This document shows, in pieces, positions 1-9,624 of a DNA stretch of 64,000 bases (positions are counted from its first letter, which is position 1; every line of letters begins with the position of its first letter). The notes under the pieces were generated by a model, which saw only the letters and a list, made by a program, of their open reading frames with translations, was not told where the DNA came from and searched no databases. Source of the stretch: Clostridiaceae bacterium M8S5 (GTDB lineage: Bacteria; Bacillota; Clostridia; Tissierellales; MCWD3); the NCBI GenBank assembly GCA_029227815.1, contig CP118523.1, forward strand, positions 62,001-126,000. The letters run 5' to 3'. Position numbers and translations under genes: made by a program.

Positions 1-31
1 GCCAATAACAAAATTCAAGGAGGAATAAATA

Positions 32-1189
32 ATGAGAATTAATCACAATCTTATGGCAATGAACACTCATCGTCAATTAACTTTAACAAACACTTCAGGT
101 TCAAAAGCTATGGAGAAATTATCTTCAGGTTACAGAATCAACAGAGCAGGAGATGACGCTGCTGGACTAGCTATCTCAGAAAAAATGAGAGGACAAATCA
201 GAGGTTTAAATCAAGCTTCTAGAAATGCTCAAGATGACATTTCATTAATCCAAACAGCTGAGGGTGCTTTACAAGAATCTCAAGCTATCCTTCAAAGAAT
301 GAGAGAGTTAGCAGTACAATCTGCAAACGATACAAACGTTGGAGTAGATAGAAACAAGATTCAAGCAGAGGTTGATCAATTATCAAGAGAGATAACAAGA
401 ATAGCTGAAACTACAGAGTTCAACACTCAAAAGTTATTAAATGGAGATAAAGCTAAAGCAAGTACAGCCTTAACTTTCCATATAGGAGCAAATGCTAATC
501 AAAATATTGGGTTAACAATAGGTAACATGGATGCACAGGCTTTAAAAGTTACTGAAGCAACATATGCTAAAGTTAATGTTAGTGCAATAACAGGTACTAA
601 TGTTACTACTGGTAATGTTTCTTTGGAAGTAAAAAGTAGTGGAGGTACTACTACAGGTGTTGTTGTGTCTGTTAGTGCAACAGGTGATGTTAAAATAACA
701 CTATCTTTAGCGACAGGAGCTAAGAGTGCTCAAGATGCATTAAATGCATTGAAGGGAACAGATGCAGAGAAATATGCTTCATTTGCAATTAAAGCAGGTG
801 AAACAGGAGCTTCTACAATGGTAGTAACTGCTTCAACAGCATTAACTGCTGCTACATTTGCAGCTGCAGATTCTAAGAGTGGATCAGGTATACAAGTTGA
901 TAACAAAACAGATGCAAATATTGCAATAACAGTTATTAACAATGCAATAAACTCTGTATCAGAAGAGAGATCTAAGCTAGGAGCAATGCAGAACAGATTA
1001 GAGCATACAATCAAGAACTTAGATACATCATCAGAAAACTTACAAGCATCAGAGTCAAGAATTAGAGACGTTGATATGGCTAAGGAAATGATGGAGTTCA
1101 CTAAGAACAACATTCTTCAACAAGCTGCTCAAGCAATGCTTGCACAAGCTAACCAAGCACCACAAGGTGTTCTTCAATTATTAAGATAG
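32..1189 (+). CDS. hag: flagellin
   Basis: Flagellin, the structural subunit of the flagellar filament, exported through the flagellar type III apparatus. The 385-residue protein has the conserved N-terminal coiled-coil half (starts MRINHNLMAMNTHRQL, with the SSGYRINRAGDDAAGLAIS segment near residues 32-50) and the conserved C-terminal half ending in QAPQGVLQLLR. Between them, roughly residues 150-300, is a Ser/Thr/Ala-rich variable domain of the kind exposed on the filament and glycosylated. The start is an ATG with AAGGAGG at 17-23. The genes that follow (MAF glycosyltransferase and pse genes) suggest that this protein is the acceptor of a nonulosonic acid sugar. Its own promoter lies left of the window. 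The reverse-strand open frame inside it is a shadow. Confidence 0.97.
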   Translation: MRINHNLMAMNTHRQLTLTNTSGSKAMEKLSSGYRINRAGDDAAGLAISEKMRGQIRGLNQASRNAQDDISLIQTAEGALQESQAILQRMRELAVQSANDTNVGVDRNKIQAEVDQLSREITRIAETTEFNTQKLLNGDKAKASTALTFHIGANANQNIGLTIGNMDAQALKVTEATYAKVNVSAITGTNVTTGNVSLEVKSSGGTTTGVVVSVSATGDVKITLSLATGAKSAQDALNALKGTDAEKYASFAIKAGETGASTMVVTASTALTAATFAAADSKSGSGIQVDNKTDANIAITVINNAINSVSEERSKLGAMQNRLEHTIKNLDTSSENLQASESRIRDVDMAKEMMEFTKNNILQQAAQAMLAQANQAPQGVLQLLR

Positions 1190-1201
1190 TAATTTTTTAT
1201 T

Positions 1202-1232
1202 AAAAGCCAGAGGTTAATCCTCTGGCTTTTAT
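1202..1232 (+). terminator. intrinsic terminator of flagellin gene
   Basis: A 12-bp perfect stem (1202-1213 with 1219-1230) around a five-base loop TTAAT, ending in TTTT. It lies 13 bases after the flagellin stop and separates flagellin from the glycosylation genes. Confidence 0.9.
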
Positions 1233-1271
1233 AATTGGAAGAATATACATAAATAAAAAAGCGCTATTCAC

Positions 1272-1299
1272 TAAAGTTTGATAAAAAAAAGTTCGATAT
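1272..1299 (+). promoter_or_regulatory. sigma-D (sigma-28) type promoter
   Basis: TAAA at 1272-1275, a 16-base gap, then TTCGATAT at 1292-1299. The Bacillus/Clostridium flagellar sigma-D consensus is TAAA, about 15 bases, then GCCGATAT, so six of eight -10 bases match. It sits 38 bases before the MAF gene and after the flagellin terminator, so it would place flagellin glycosylation under the flagellar sigma factor. Confidence 0.6.
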
Positions 1300-1336
1300 T
1301 ATAGTTGTAGTAAAATATATTGAGAGGCTGATAATA

Positions 1337-3232
1337 TTGAATAAAAATTTATATAAACATAATTTGAATATACTAAATGAATTGGCTATTTCAGAAGATA
1401 TGATTACTGATATTAAGAATTACAGAATGCCAAAAGAAATTAAAAATCAAGAAACAAAAGATGGATATTTAACTTTCAGATACGATACTGATACAGGCAA
1501 AAAAATATATGTTCATAGTATGTATAATGTTAATCGTGAAATTGAATCTACTTTTGCTAATATTGAATTTGATAAAGATTGTATATACTTTGTCTACGGA
1601 TTAGGGATGGGATATCATATTGAAGAGCTTAAAAAGAAAATTAGTCCGAAAAGTATGATATTTGTTATAGAGAAAGATTTTAATATAGTTAAAAACTTTT
1701 TAGAGAACAAAGATATTGTAAATATTATTGGTAATAATGTTTTGTTTTTCTTTGGAAATGAAGCAGCGATAATTTCCGAAGTAAGCAAGAAGATAATGTA
1801 CTTTAATGTATTGCCATTATTTGCAAATATGCAAATTGTGACATTACCTTCATATAAAAAAATATATGAGAATTGGATTGTTGATGTTAATAAGAGGTTA
1901 GTAGACGTAGTAAAGCATTCACTTTTCATGCTAGGAAATGATATGGACGATACTATAATAGGTATAAAAAACAATTTTGACAACATAGTAGAGCTTATTA
2001 AAAGCTCTGATTTCAAATGCGTTAAAGATAAATATAAGGATTCCCCACTTATAATAGTTTCAGCTGGTCCATCTCTAGATAAAAACATAGAAGAATTAAA
2101 GAATGCAGCGGGTAAGGCTATAATTATTGCTACTGATGCTACTCTTACAACACTTAGAAAGCATGGTATAGTGCCAGATGGAGTTGTAAGTATAGAGAGG
2201 ATACTTCTAACATATGAGAAATTCTACAAGGACAAGGATATAGACAAAAACACTGTACTTATAAGTCCACCTGTTATCAGAAAAGAAATATTTGAACAAT
2301 TAAAAGATAATAAAAAACTAATATGTCTTAAAAAAGGAGAAAAAATAAACGAATGGATTAATGATGATATATTAGGAGAAGATAGATTATTACAAATGGG
2401 ATCATCATGTGCACATATAGCATTTTCATTTGGTAAACATATAGGAGCTAATCCAATAATATTTGTAGGGCAAGATTTAGCTTTTACAAAAGAAGGAATT
2501 ACACATCAAAGTGATGTAGAAGTGTTGGATAAAGTAGACTGTGACAATAGAGAAGACATAGTTTATGTTAAAGGTGTAGATGGAGACATGTTACCTACAA
2601 ATTATGCATATAAGAATTTCTTGACATGGTTTGAAATTATGATAGCAGAAGATAGAAGCTCTCGAGAGTATATAGATGCCACAGAGGGAGGAGCTTTAAT
2701 CAATGGGACTAAGATTATGACACTTAAAGATACGATAGATAAATATTGCAACAAAAAAGTAATATCTTTAAATGAATGCTTATCTGAAGAAAATTTGGAT
2801 ATATCAAAACTAAAAAAAGCATTAGAAGAAGTTGATAATTTAAACAAATTTTTCGATGATATTAGGCAAGCGGCAGGTAGACATATATTAAGGCTAGATA
2901 AACTTGAGAAGAAAATTATATTAAAGAAAGATATTAGCCAAAAACTATTAATTAAATCATTTGATACATTAAATAAAGCACGTAAAATCGAAACTATGAT
3001 ATTTAAGAATGATATAGCACGTACATTATTCCAAGCTCCAATGATGATGGCATTAACTAAAATAAAGATGCTAGGAAATAAAATAATCCCAGAAAATATA
3101 AAAGAAAATGTAGCAATACAAAAAAATATGACAGGAGCTATTATAACAGGTTGCTATGGTGTGCAATTGGAATTAGTCAATATAATGGACAATCTTACAA
3201 AAACTTTAAGTGAAGAAGGTGGAAACATATGA
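1337..3232 (+). CDS. motility accessory factor (MAF) flagellin glycosyltransferase
   Basis: Probable nonulosonic-acid transferase that puts the sugar on flagellin in the cytoplasm before export. The 631-residue protein contains the MAF/DUF115 core from about residue 236, with LIIVSAGPSLDKNIEEL followed by IIATDATLTTLRKHGIVPDGVVSIE, the fold shared with 6-hydroxymethylpterin pyrophosphokinase-like proteins. The N-terminal third and C-terminal helical part match the three-part layout of MAF proteins. The start is TTG at 1337, preceded by GAGAGG at 1322-1327. It lies directly after flagellin, has a sigma-D-like promoter and overlaps the next gene by four bases, all pointing to flagellin modification. 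Acceptor and sugar specificity are inferred from context. Confidence 0.88.
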   Translation: MNKNLYKHNLNILNELAISEDMITDIKNYRMPKEIKNQETKDGYLTFRYDTDTGKKIYVHSMYNVNREIESTFANIEFDKDCIYFVYGLGMGYHIEELKKKISPKSMIFVIEKDFNIVKNFLENKDIVNIIGNNVLFFFGNEAAIISEVSKKIMYFNVLPLFANMQIVTLPSYKKIYENWIVDVNKRLVDVVKHSLFMLGNDMDDTIIGIKNNFDNIVELIKSSDFKCVKDKYKDSPLIIVSAGPSLDKNIEELKNAAGKAIIIATDATLTTLRKHGIVPDGVVSIERILLTYEKFYKDKDIDKNTVLISPPVIRKEIFEQLKDNKKLICLKKGEKINEWINDDILGEDRLLQMGSSCAHIAFSFGKHIGANPIIFVGQDLAFTKEGITHQSDVEVLDKVDCDNREDIVYVKGVDGDMLPTNYAYKNFLTWFEIMIAEDRSSREYIDATEGGALINGTKIMTLKDTIDKYCNKKVISLNECLSEENLDISKLKKALEEVDNLNKFFDDIRQAAGRHILRLDKLEKKIILKKDISQKLLIKSFDTLNKARKIETMIFKNDIARTLFQAPMMMALTKIKMLGNKIIPENIKENVAIQKNMTGAIITGCYGVQLELVNIMDNLTKTLSEEGGNI

Positions 3233-3573
3233 TTGAAGACAAAATCCTAAAAGAAGAAACATTAAGTGATGCTAAGGATTATATACTAAAAATGATAGCG
3301 GGTATACATAAATACAGTGAGCACTTACAAAATGGAAGCGAAGTAGAATACATCAATATGATTCCTTTAATAGTTGAAGGTCTTGATTGGATAATAAATG
3401 CAATGAATTTAACAAGTGAGGTTAATGATAAGAGTATAAAAGTATCGGAGTTGACAGATAAATTACCTATGATACTAGATGCAATGGAAAATGAAGATTA
3501 TATATTGTTTGGAGACATTTTGTCCTATGAAATTGTACCTACACTTGAAGAGTGGGTAGATTTAAAGCACTAA
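3229..3573 (+). CDS. small conserved-looking protein co-translated with MAF
   Basis: A 114-residue acidic, mostly helical protein without signal peptide or membrane segment. Its ATG overlaps the TGA of the MAF gene (ATGA), so the two are translationally coupled. It contains two Met/Ile/Leu-rich helices (INMIPLIVEGLDWIINAMNL and a second near the end, YEIVPTLEEWVDL). I recognise no enzymatic motif and no named family with certainty. From its position it may be a chaperone or partner of the transferase, or of flagellin. That is inference only. Confidence 0.7.
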   Translation: MIEDKILKEETLSDAKDYILKMIAGIHKYSEHLQNGSEVEYINMIPLIVEGLDWIINAMNLTSEVNDKSIKVSELTDKLPMILDAMENEDYILFGDILSYEIVPTLEEWVDLKH

Positions 3574-3601
3574 AACAAAATAACTAGACAGGGTGATAAG
3601 A

Positions 3602-4657
3602 ATGTTAGATAATAAATCAATATTAATTACTGGAGGAACAGGCTCTTTTGGCAAAAAGTTTATAAAAATGGTACTCAGTAAGTTTAATCCCAAAAGAATA
3701 GTAGTGTATTCAAGAGATGAGTACAAGCAGTTTGTAATGAAAAATACATTTTCAAAGCAGTTCACAAAGGAGCAAATGTCAAAGCTAAGGTTTTTTATAG
3801 GAGATGTAAGAGACAAAGATAGGCTCTATAGAGCATTTAAGGATATAGATTATGTAATACATGCAGCAGCGATGAAGCAAGTACCAGCTTGTGAGTACAA
3901 TCCTTTTGAAGCTATCAAGACAAATATACATGGAGCTCAAAATGTTATAGATGCTGCTCTTGATAGAGGAGTAAAGAAGGTAGTGGCTCTTTCTACAGAT
4001 AAAGCAGTAAATCCAATTAACCTATATGGAGGAACAAAACTAGTGTCAGATAAACTATTTGTTTCTGCAAATGCCTATTCAGGAAAAGATGGTACTATAT
4101 TTTCAGTAGTAAGATATGGGAATGTAGCTGGAAGTAGAGGATCAGTTATACCATTTTTCAAGACGTTAATTGAAAAAGGTGAAAACGAGCTTCCAATTAC
4201 TGATTTCAGGATGACTAGATTTTGGATAACACTAGAGCAGGGAGTTGAGTTAGTGTTCAAAGCAATTAAAGAGTCAAAAGGTGGAGAAACCTACATATCT
4301 AAAATACCTTCTTTTAATATTACAGATTTAGCAAAAGCATTATTACCAAACTGTATGCTAAAAGAAGTAGGAATAAGAGAGGGCGAAAAGATACATGAAG
4401 TCATGGTAACAAGAGATGATTCAAGAATGACATATGAATACGAAAAACATTATATCATATATCCTAACTTTGATTGGTGGTCTAGAGACAAGTATTTTAC
4501 AGATGGAGGAAAAGCAATTCAAGATGGCTTTGAGTATAATTCTGGTATAAATAGCGAGTGGCTAAGTATTGAGGATTTGAGAGAGAATCTGCTCAAGATG
4601 GGAGTATTACAAGTTTATGAATCAAGTTCAGAAGTAGCTGCTACATCAGAGAGTTAA
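3602..4657 (+). CDS. pseB: UDP-GlcNAc 4,6-dehydratase (inverting), first step of pseudaminic acid synthesis
   Basis: Converts UDP-GlcNAc to UDP-2-acetamido-2,6-dideoxy-beta-L-arabino-hexos-4-ulose, the entry step of CMP-pseudaminic acid synthesis. It is an extended short-chain dehydrogenase with Rossmann motif TGGTGSFG at residues 10-17 and a catalytic segment STDKAVNPINLYGGTK with Tyr142 and Lys146, matching the Asp-Lys/Tyr-Lys set of PseB/FlaA1. The length of 351 residues is a little above the usual 330-345. I chose ATG 3602, which has AGGGTGAT just upstream; an in-frame GTG at 3593 would add three residues but lies inside that ribosome site. pseC follows after 27 bases. Confidence 0.95.
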   Translation: MLDNKSILITGGTGSFGKKFIKMVLSKFNPKRIVVYSRDEYKQFVMKNTFSKQFTKEQMSKLRFFIGDVRDKDRLYRAFKDIDYVIHAAAMKQVPACEYNPFEAIKTNIHGAQNVIDAALDRGVKKVVALSTDKAVNPINLYGGTKLVSDKLFVSANAYSGKDGTIFSVVRYGNVAGSRGSVIPFFKTLIEKGENELPITDFRMTRFWITLEQGVELVFKAIKESKGGETYISKIPSFNITDLAKALLPNCMLKEVGIREGEKIHEVMVTRDDSRMTYEYEKHYIIYPNFDWWSRDKYFTDGGKAIQDGFEYNSGINSEWLSIEDLRENLLKMGVLQVYESSSEVAATSES

Positions 4658-4684
4658 GAAAGATGAATAAAAGAAGGTGAAAAA

Positions 4685-5833
4685 ATGAAATACATCCCCT
4701 ACGGAAAACAATGGATAGATGAAGAAGATATAAAAGCGGTAATAGAAATATTAAAGGCTGACTATATAACCACAGGGCCTAAAGTAGCAGAATTTGAGCA
4801 GAAATTTGCTAGCTACGTAGGTGCAAAGTATGCTGTGGCAATATCAAATGGTACAGCGGCATTACATGCAGCTTGCCATGCTGCTGGGATAAGAGAAGGA
4901 GATGAGGTTATTACATCTCCTATTACATTTGCAGCATCAGCAAACGCTGTGATTTACTGCAAAGGAACACCTGTATTTGCAGATATAAATACAGAGACAT
5001 ATAATATTGATGTAGAAGATATTAAACGTAAAATAACAAATAAAACAAAGGCAATAATACCAGTCCATTTCACAGGACAACCTTGTGATATGGATGAGCT
5101 TTTAAAGCTTGCAGATGAATACAATCTAAAAATTATAGAAGATGCTTCACATGCCCTTGGAGCTACATACAAAGACAGTATGATTGGTTGCATATCAGAT
5201 ATGACTACGTTCAGTTTTCATCCAGTGAAACATATAACTACTGGCGAGGGTGGGATGATTACAACTAACAATAAAGAGCTTTATGAAAAATTATCGTTAT
5301 TTAGAACTCATGGTATAACTCGAAATATTAACACATCAGATCTAGGAGATTGGTATTATGAGCAAGTAGATTTAGGATATAACTATAGGATTACTGATAT
5401 ACAGTGTGCTCTTGGAATAAGCCAGCTTTCAAAAATAGAGAGCTTTGTTGAAAGAAGAAGAGCAATTGCAAAGAAATATGATGAAGAACTCAGTAAAATA
5501 GATGAAATCATAGTACCATACCAAGACAAAAACACAAAGTCAAGTTATCATCTGTATGTTATAAAACTTAAATTAGATAGATTGAAAGTAGGCAGAAAGC
5601 ATATATTTGATGAGCTAAAAAAATCGGGAATAGGTGTTAATGTACACTATATACCTGTTTACTATCATCCATATTATAAAGAGTTAGGATACGTTAAAGG
5701 ACTTTGTGAAAAGGCAGAAGAACTATATGATAGAATGATAACAATCCCACTATATCCGCAGATGAGTGATAGTGATGTAGAGCAAGTTATAAATGCACTT
5801 AAGAAAACTATAGATAGATATAGTAAATTGTAG
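4685..5833 (+). CDS. pseC: UDP-4-amino-4,6-dideoxy-N-acetyl-beta-L-altrosamine transaminase
   Basis: A PLP-dependent aminotransferase of the DegT/DnrJ/EryC1 family that transfers an amino group from glutamate to C4 of the PseB product. The 382-residue length is typical. The PLP lysine is Lys182 in FSFHPVKHITTGEGG, as in PseC, and the EDASHALGA and ISNGTAALHAACHAAGI segments are the usual cofactor-binding motifs. ATG with GAAGGTG upstream. It forms an operon with pseB. The classical next enzyme, the acetyltransferase PseH, does not follow. Confidence 0.95.
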   Translation: MKYIPYGKQWIDEEDIKAVIEILKADYITTGPKVAEFEQKFASYVGAKYAVAISNGTAALHAACHAAGIREGDEVITSPITFAASANAVIYCKGTPVFADINTETYNIDVEDIKRKITNKTKAIIPVHFTGQPCDMDELLKLADEYNLKIIEDASHALGATYKDSMIGCISDMTTFSFHPVKHITTGEGGMITTNNKELYEKLSLFRTHGITRNINTSDLGDWYYEQVDLGYNYRITDIQCALGISQLSKIESFVERRRAIAKKYDEELSKIDEIIVPYQDKNTKSSYHLYVIKLKLDRLKVGRKHIFDELKKSGIGVNVHYIPVYYHPYYKELGYVKGLCEKAEELYDRMITIPLYPQMSDSDVEQVINALKKTIDRYSKL

Positions 5834-5917
5834 TAGTAGATTATACTATATTTTTCAAAACAATTTTGATATAATGACAAATAAAGCTATTAAATTGTTT
5901 TTACAGGAGGGTTTAAA

Positions 5918-7078
5918 TTGTTATTTATAAAAAATGGTAAAGTATTTACTATGAAAAATAATGAAATAATAAACGCTGATATACTAATAGAGAATGGTAA
6001 GATAAAAGAAATAGGTAATGATTTAGTAGTACCTTTAAATGCCGAGATAATAGATGCAAGTGGTTGTAATGTAATGCCAGGATTTATAGAAGCACATAGT
6101 CATATAGGACTTGAAGAAGATAGTATAGGATTTGAAGGTAGTGACATCAATGAGATGACAGATCCTATAACACCACATTTAAGAGCAATAGATGGTATTA
6201 ACCCTATGGATAGAAACCTCAAAGAGGCTATAGAGGGTGGCATAACTTGTGCGTGTACAGGTCCAGGAAGTGGTAATGTGGTAGGTGGACAAGCAGCTGT
6301 GATTAAAATGTATGGTAAAAAAGTTGACGATATGGTTGTTAAAGCACCTGCGGCAATGAAGATAGCTTTTGGAGAGAATCCAAAGAGAGTATACAATGAA
6401 CAGAAAAAAACACCTATGACTAGAATGGCAACAGCTGCATTACTTAGAGAAGCATTGTTTAAAGCTAAGAAATACGTTTCAAAGCAAGAAGCATCTATAA
6501 ATGGGTTAGATAAAGAGCCAGAGTTTGATATGAAGTTAGAAGCATTAGCTAAAGTCATAAAGAAAGAAATACCTCTAAAGGCACATGCGCATAGAGCGGA
6601 TGATATGTTTACAGCACTTAGAATAGCAAAAGAATTTGGCGTGGATATAACACTAGACCACTGTACAGAAGGACACCTAATAGCAGATTACTTAGCAGAG
6701 GAAGGCAAGTATGCAATAGTAGGTCCTAGTTTAACTCATAGATCAAAATTTGAGTTACAAAACCTTACATTCAAGACGCCAGCAGAGTTACACAAAGCAG
6801 GAGTTAAGATTGCGATTACTACTGACTCACCAGTTATACCACTTCAGCATTTACCAATGTGTGCAGGATTAGCTGTAAAGGCAGGATTAGACAAGATGGA
6901 GGCGTTAAAGGCCATAACAATAAACGCTGCCCAAATATTAGGTGTTGATAATAGAATAGGTAGCTTAGAAGCAGGTAAAGATGCAGATATATTAATATGT
7001 AAGGGGCATCCATTAGAGGATATAGGATATCAGACTGTAGCAACTATTATAGATGGTAAAGTTGTGTATAAGAGATAA
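5918..7078 (+). CDS. imidazolonepropionase-like metal-dependent amidohydrolase
   Basis: A 386-residue amidohydrolase-superfamily enzyme, cytoplasmic. The N-terminal beta-sandwich is followed by the metal-binding HxH in MPGFIEAHSHIGLEED, later His residues in KAHAHRADDM and LDHCTEGH, and the Asp motif ITTDSPVIP, the full set for a one- or two-metal TIM-barrel hydrolase. The C-terminal EAGKDADILICKGHPLE is typical of the family. The substrate is unknown; relatives hydrolyse cyclic amides, imidazolones or dipeptides. TTG start with AGGAGG at 5905-5910. It has its own terminator and probably its own promoter (TATAAT at 5870-5875), so it looks like an independent unit set between two parts of the pse cluster. 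Confidence 0.88.
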   Translation: MLFIKNGKVFTMKNNEIINADILIENGKIKEIGNDLVVPLNAEIIDASGCNVMPGFIEAHSHIGLEEDSIGFEGSDINEMTDPITPHLRAIDGINPMDRNLKEAIEGGITCACTGPGSGNVVGGQAAVIKMYGKKVDDMVVKAPAAMKIAFGENPKRVYNEQKKTPMTRMATAALLREALFKAKKYVSKQEASINGLDKEPEFDMKLEALAKVIKKEIPLKAHAHRADDMFTALRIAKEFGVDITLDHCTEGHLIADYLAEEGKYAIVGPSLTHRSKFELQNLTFKTPAELHKAGVKIAITTDSPVIPLQHLPMCAGLAVKAGLDKMEALKAITINAAQILGVDNRIGSLEAGKDADILICKGHPLEDIGYQTVATIIDGKVVYKR

Positions 7079-7096
7079 AATAAAATTATAGTGATA

Positions 7097-7133
7097 AAAA
7101 AAGGGACTGTTTAACATAAGCAGTTCCTTTTAT
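7097..7133 (+). terminator. intrinsic terminator after amidohydrolase
   Basis: Stem AAAAGGGACTG with CAGTTCCTTTT around a short AT-rich loop, followed by TTTT. A near copy occurs at 11045-11077 as part of the tandem duplication. Confidence 0.8.
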
Positions 7134-7319
7134 AATACATGAAAAAATTAGTGGAATTCAAACTAGATTTTTAATACTCTAATTTAATGACTAGCAACAT
7201 GTTATATCTGACAAATAGGTATGATTTTCTAAAAGGTTATTTAGATATATTCACAATATTTTCTATAGTTTAATATGGTGAAATATAATACTTTTAAAAA
7301 ATCATAAGGAAGTGGTTAG

Positions 7320-8327
7320 ATGAATATTATAAAGAAGGAGAATATAAAAAAAACAATTTATAGAGAAGATATGAAGATATATCCTAACAATATGATAATT
7401 GAGTTAACAAACTACTGTAATCATAGGTGTATATTTTGTGCCAATAGAAAAATGGCTAGAAAAAGAGGATATATAAATAAGGAGTTTGCCTGTAGAATTT
7501 TAAAAGAAGCTTACTCGTTAGGTACCTCTAGGGTGGGGTTTTATGCAACAGGGGAACCTTTGATGTGTAAAGAGCTTCCAATATATATTAAAGAAGCAAA
7601 AGAAATTGGTTATAAATATATTTATTTAACAACTAATGGAGCACTATTGACTGATGACAAGATGAAAGAAATTGTTGAAGCTGGATTAAACAGTATAAAA
7701 TTTTCTGTGAATGCTGGAACTAATAAAACATATAATTTAATTCATGGCAAAGATGATTTTGATTCAGTGATAAAAAATATTATAAAATTCGACAAATATA
7801 GAAAGAAAAGTAATTTGAATATTAAAATTTACATTTCATTCATAAAAACAAAACAGAACAATGATGAGTATAAATTGCTCATAGAAACTTTAAATGAATA
7901 TGTCGATGCTATCGTATGCAATGACGTATATAACCAAGGGGGAAATATGTACGAAATAAACTCACATATAATACTAGATGATAAGTACAAACCAATTAAG
8001 TTACCGTGTAATATGATTTTTAATAGATTCCATATTACTTATGACGGGTATTTAAATGCGTGTTGTGTTGATTTTGATAATTATCTTGCAGTAGCTGATT
8101 TGAAGAAAGTTTCGTTAGAAGAAGCATGGAATTGTAAAGAAATGAGAGAATTAAGACATCGACACATAATCAACGATTTGTCGGGAACAGCATGTTATAA
8201 CTGCATCAACAATGCTAACGAAGATGTAAAGCCATTAGTAAAAGAATATGCAACTAAGCATAAAAATAACTTAGAAGAAGATATAGATATCATTCGTAGG
8301 AGATTAAATCATTTTAATGAAAAGTAA
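7320..8327 (+). CDS. radical SAM / SPASM-type protein in the pse cluster
   Basis: Radical SAM enzyme of 335 residues. The 4Fe-4S motif is Cys33-x3-Cys37-x2-Cys40 (NYCNHRCIFC), followed by the usual glycine-rich stretch near residue 81 (ATGEPLM). The C-terminal part has further cysteines (LNACCVDFDN and TACYNCIN) typical of a SPASM or twitch domain that carries an auxiliary cluster. The reaction cannot be read from sequence; members do dehydrogenations, epimerisations, methylations and C-C bond formation. Lying between pseC and pseI, and conserved with the ATP-grasp gene through a duplication, it probably modifies the nonulosonate or its amide substituent. ATG 7320 with AAGGAAGTGG upstream. 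Confidence 0.88.
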   Translation: MNIIKKENIKKTIYREDMKIYPNNMIIELTNYCNHRCIFCANRKMARKRGYINKEFACRILKEAYSLGTSRVGFYATGEPLMCKELPIYIKEAKEIGYKYIYLTTNGALLTDDKMKEIVEAGLNSIKFSVNAGTNKTYNLIHGKDDFDSVIKNIIKFDKYRKKSNLNIKIYISFIKTKQNNDEYKLLIETLNEYVDAIVCNDVYNQGGNMYEINSHIILDDKYKPIKLPCNMIFNRFHITYDGYLNACCVDFDNYLAVADLKKVSLEEAWNCKEMRELRHRHIINDLSGTACYNCINNANEDVKPLVKEYATKHKNNLEEDIDIIRRRLNHFNEK

Positions 8328-8428
8328 ATAATTATGACTTGATAAAATAATATTTATGACTAAAAATCTAAGGAATAAGCAAATCATATCAAAACCTAAC
8401 TAATATTAATATAGTTTGGAGGAATATC

Positions 8429-9616
8429 ATGAATGTGTTGTGTATAGGGGCAGGGGTAGAGCAATGTTATAGTATAATCAAAGCACAAGAATTGGGACTA
8501 AATGTTATAGCGTTAGATAAAAATGAAGATGCTAGAGGTCTGGCAATAGCGAACAAAGGTATAGTACAAGATATAAAAGAGATGGATAAAGTAATTGGTA
8601 TTGCTAATCAATACAACATTAAAGCAACAATACCAACTCCCATAGGCAGGTATTTGACTGTTGTAGGTGCAGTGAATGATGCACTTGGATTAAAAGGAAT
8701 AAGTTTTAATGCAGCAACAAATTGTACTGATAAAGTATTGTGTACCAATATATTACAAAACAATAATATAGCATGTGCAAAGCAGGTTATATGTAAAAAT
8801 AAAAAAGAAATTAAAATAGCTATAGAAAAAATTGGTGTTCCATGTATTCTAAAACCCAGATTTGGTTCAGGGAGTAAAGGAGTTATAACGATTTTTGACC
8901 AAACAGATATAAGTATCAATATTAATAAACATATTCATACAAAAGGTGATGATGATACAATTGTAGAGAAATTTATCGATGGTAGTGAATATGGGATTGA
9001 TGGTATTGTAAAAGATGGTGAAATGTATATTGTTTTAATAAGAGAGAAAATTTTAACATTGTTACCTTATAGACAAGAGGTAGGATATTTTTCGCCTGCT
9101 AATTTGAGCAAAGAGCTAATATGTAGCATAAAAGACTTACTAAAAAACTCATGCAAAGCATTAGGAATTGATAATTGTGCTATAAACGCAGATATAATTA
9201 TGAATCTGAATCAAAGACCATATTTAATAGAAATAGCTGGTAGACCCGCTGGCTATAGTATGAGTAGTTTTTTTATTCCAAAAGCAACTGGAATAGATTT
9301 TATTAGAGAATGTGTCAACTTAAGTATAGGTAAAAAAATAACTTATGTAGAAAACATAAAAAACCAAATATTAGTATATAAGTTATTAAACTTAAAAGAA
9401 GGTTATATAAGAAAAATACCTAAAGATGAAGATTTTGATGATATAAACATTGTTGATTATAAGATTAATTTAAAGGAAGGAGATTATATAGGTCTAGTAA
9501 AGGAAGGAAGAGATATACTAAGAAGAGGATTTATAGCAGTAACTGGTGATTCCGTTCAATCTGCGTTAGCTAATATTGAAAAATTGATGGCCAAATTCAT
9601 AATAAAGGATATATAG
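8429..9616 (+). CDS. ATP-grasp carboxylate-amine ligase, probable nonulosonate N-acylating enzyme
   Basis: A 395-residue ATP-grasp ligase of the CarB/PurK-like type, which activates a carboxylate as acyl phosphate and joins it to an amine. It has an N-terminal pre-ATP-grasp Rossmann domain (VLCIGAGVEQCYSIIKAQEL), an ATP-binding loop CILKPRFGSGSKGV at about residues 139-152, VEKFIDGSEYGIDGI at about 179-193, and the Mg-binding segment INADIIMN...YLIEIAGRPAG at about 252-275. Its place in the pse cluster, where the acetyltransferase PseH is missing, suggests that it attaches an acyl or amino-acyl group to a sugar amine. That role is inference. ATG with GGAGG upstream. A decayed copy lies at 11400-12235. 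Confidence 0.88.
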   Translation: MNVLCIGAGVEQCYSIIKAQELGLNVIALDKNEDARGLAIANKGIVQDIKEMDKVIGIANQYNIKATIPTPIGRYLTVVGAVNDALGLKGISFNAATNCTDKVLCTNILQNNNIACAKQVICKNKKEIKIAIEKIGVPCILKPRFGSGSKGVITIFDQTDISININKHIHTKGDDDTIVEKFIDGSEYGIDGIVKDGEMYIVLIREKILTLLPYRQEVGYFSPANLSKELICSIKDLLKNSCKALGIDNCAINADIIMNLNQRPYLIEIAGRPAGYSMSSFFIPKATGIDFIRECVNLSIGKKITYVENIKNQILVYKLLNLKEGYIRKIPKDEDFDDINIVDYKINLKEGDYIGLVKEGRDILRRGFIAVTGDSVQSALANIEKLMAKFIIKDI

Positions 9617-9624
9617 ACATAATT

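Noticed and set aside
730..1113. 127-codon reverse-strand frame inside flagellin
   Set aside because: Shadow of the real gene with no ribosome site and no plausible protein features.
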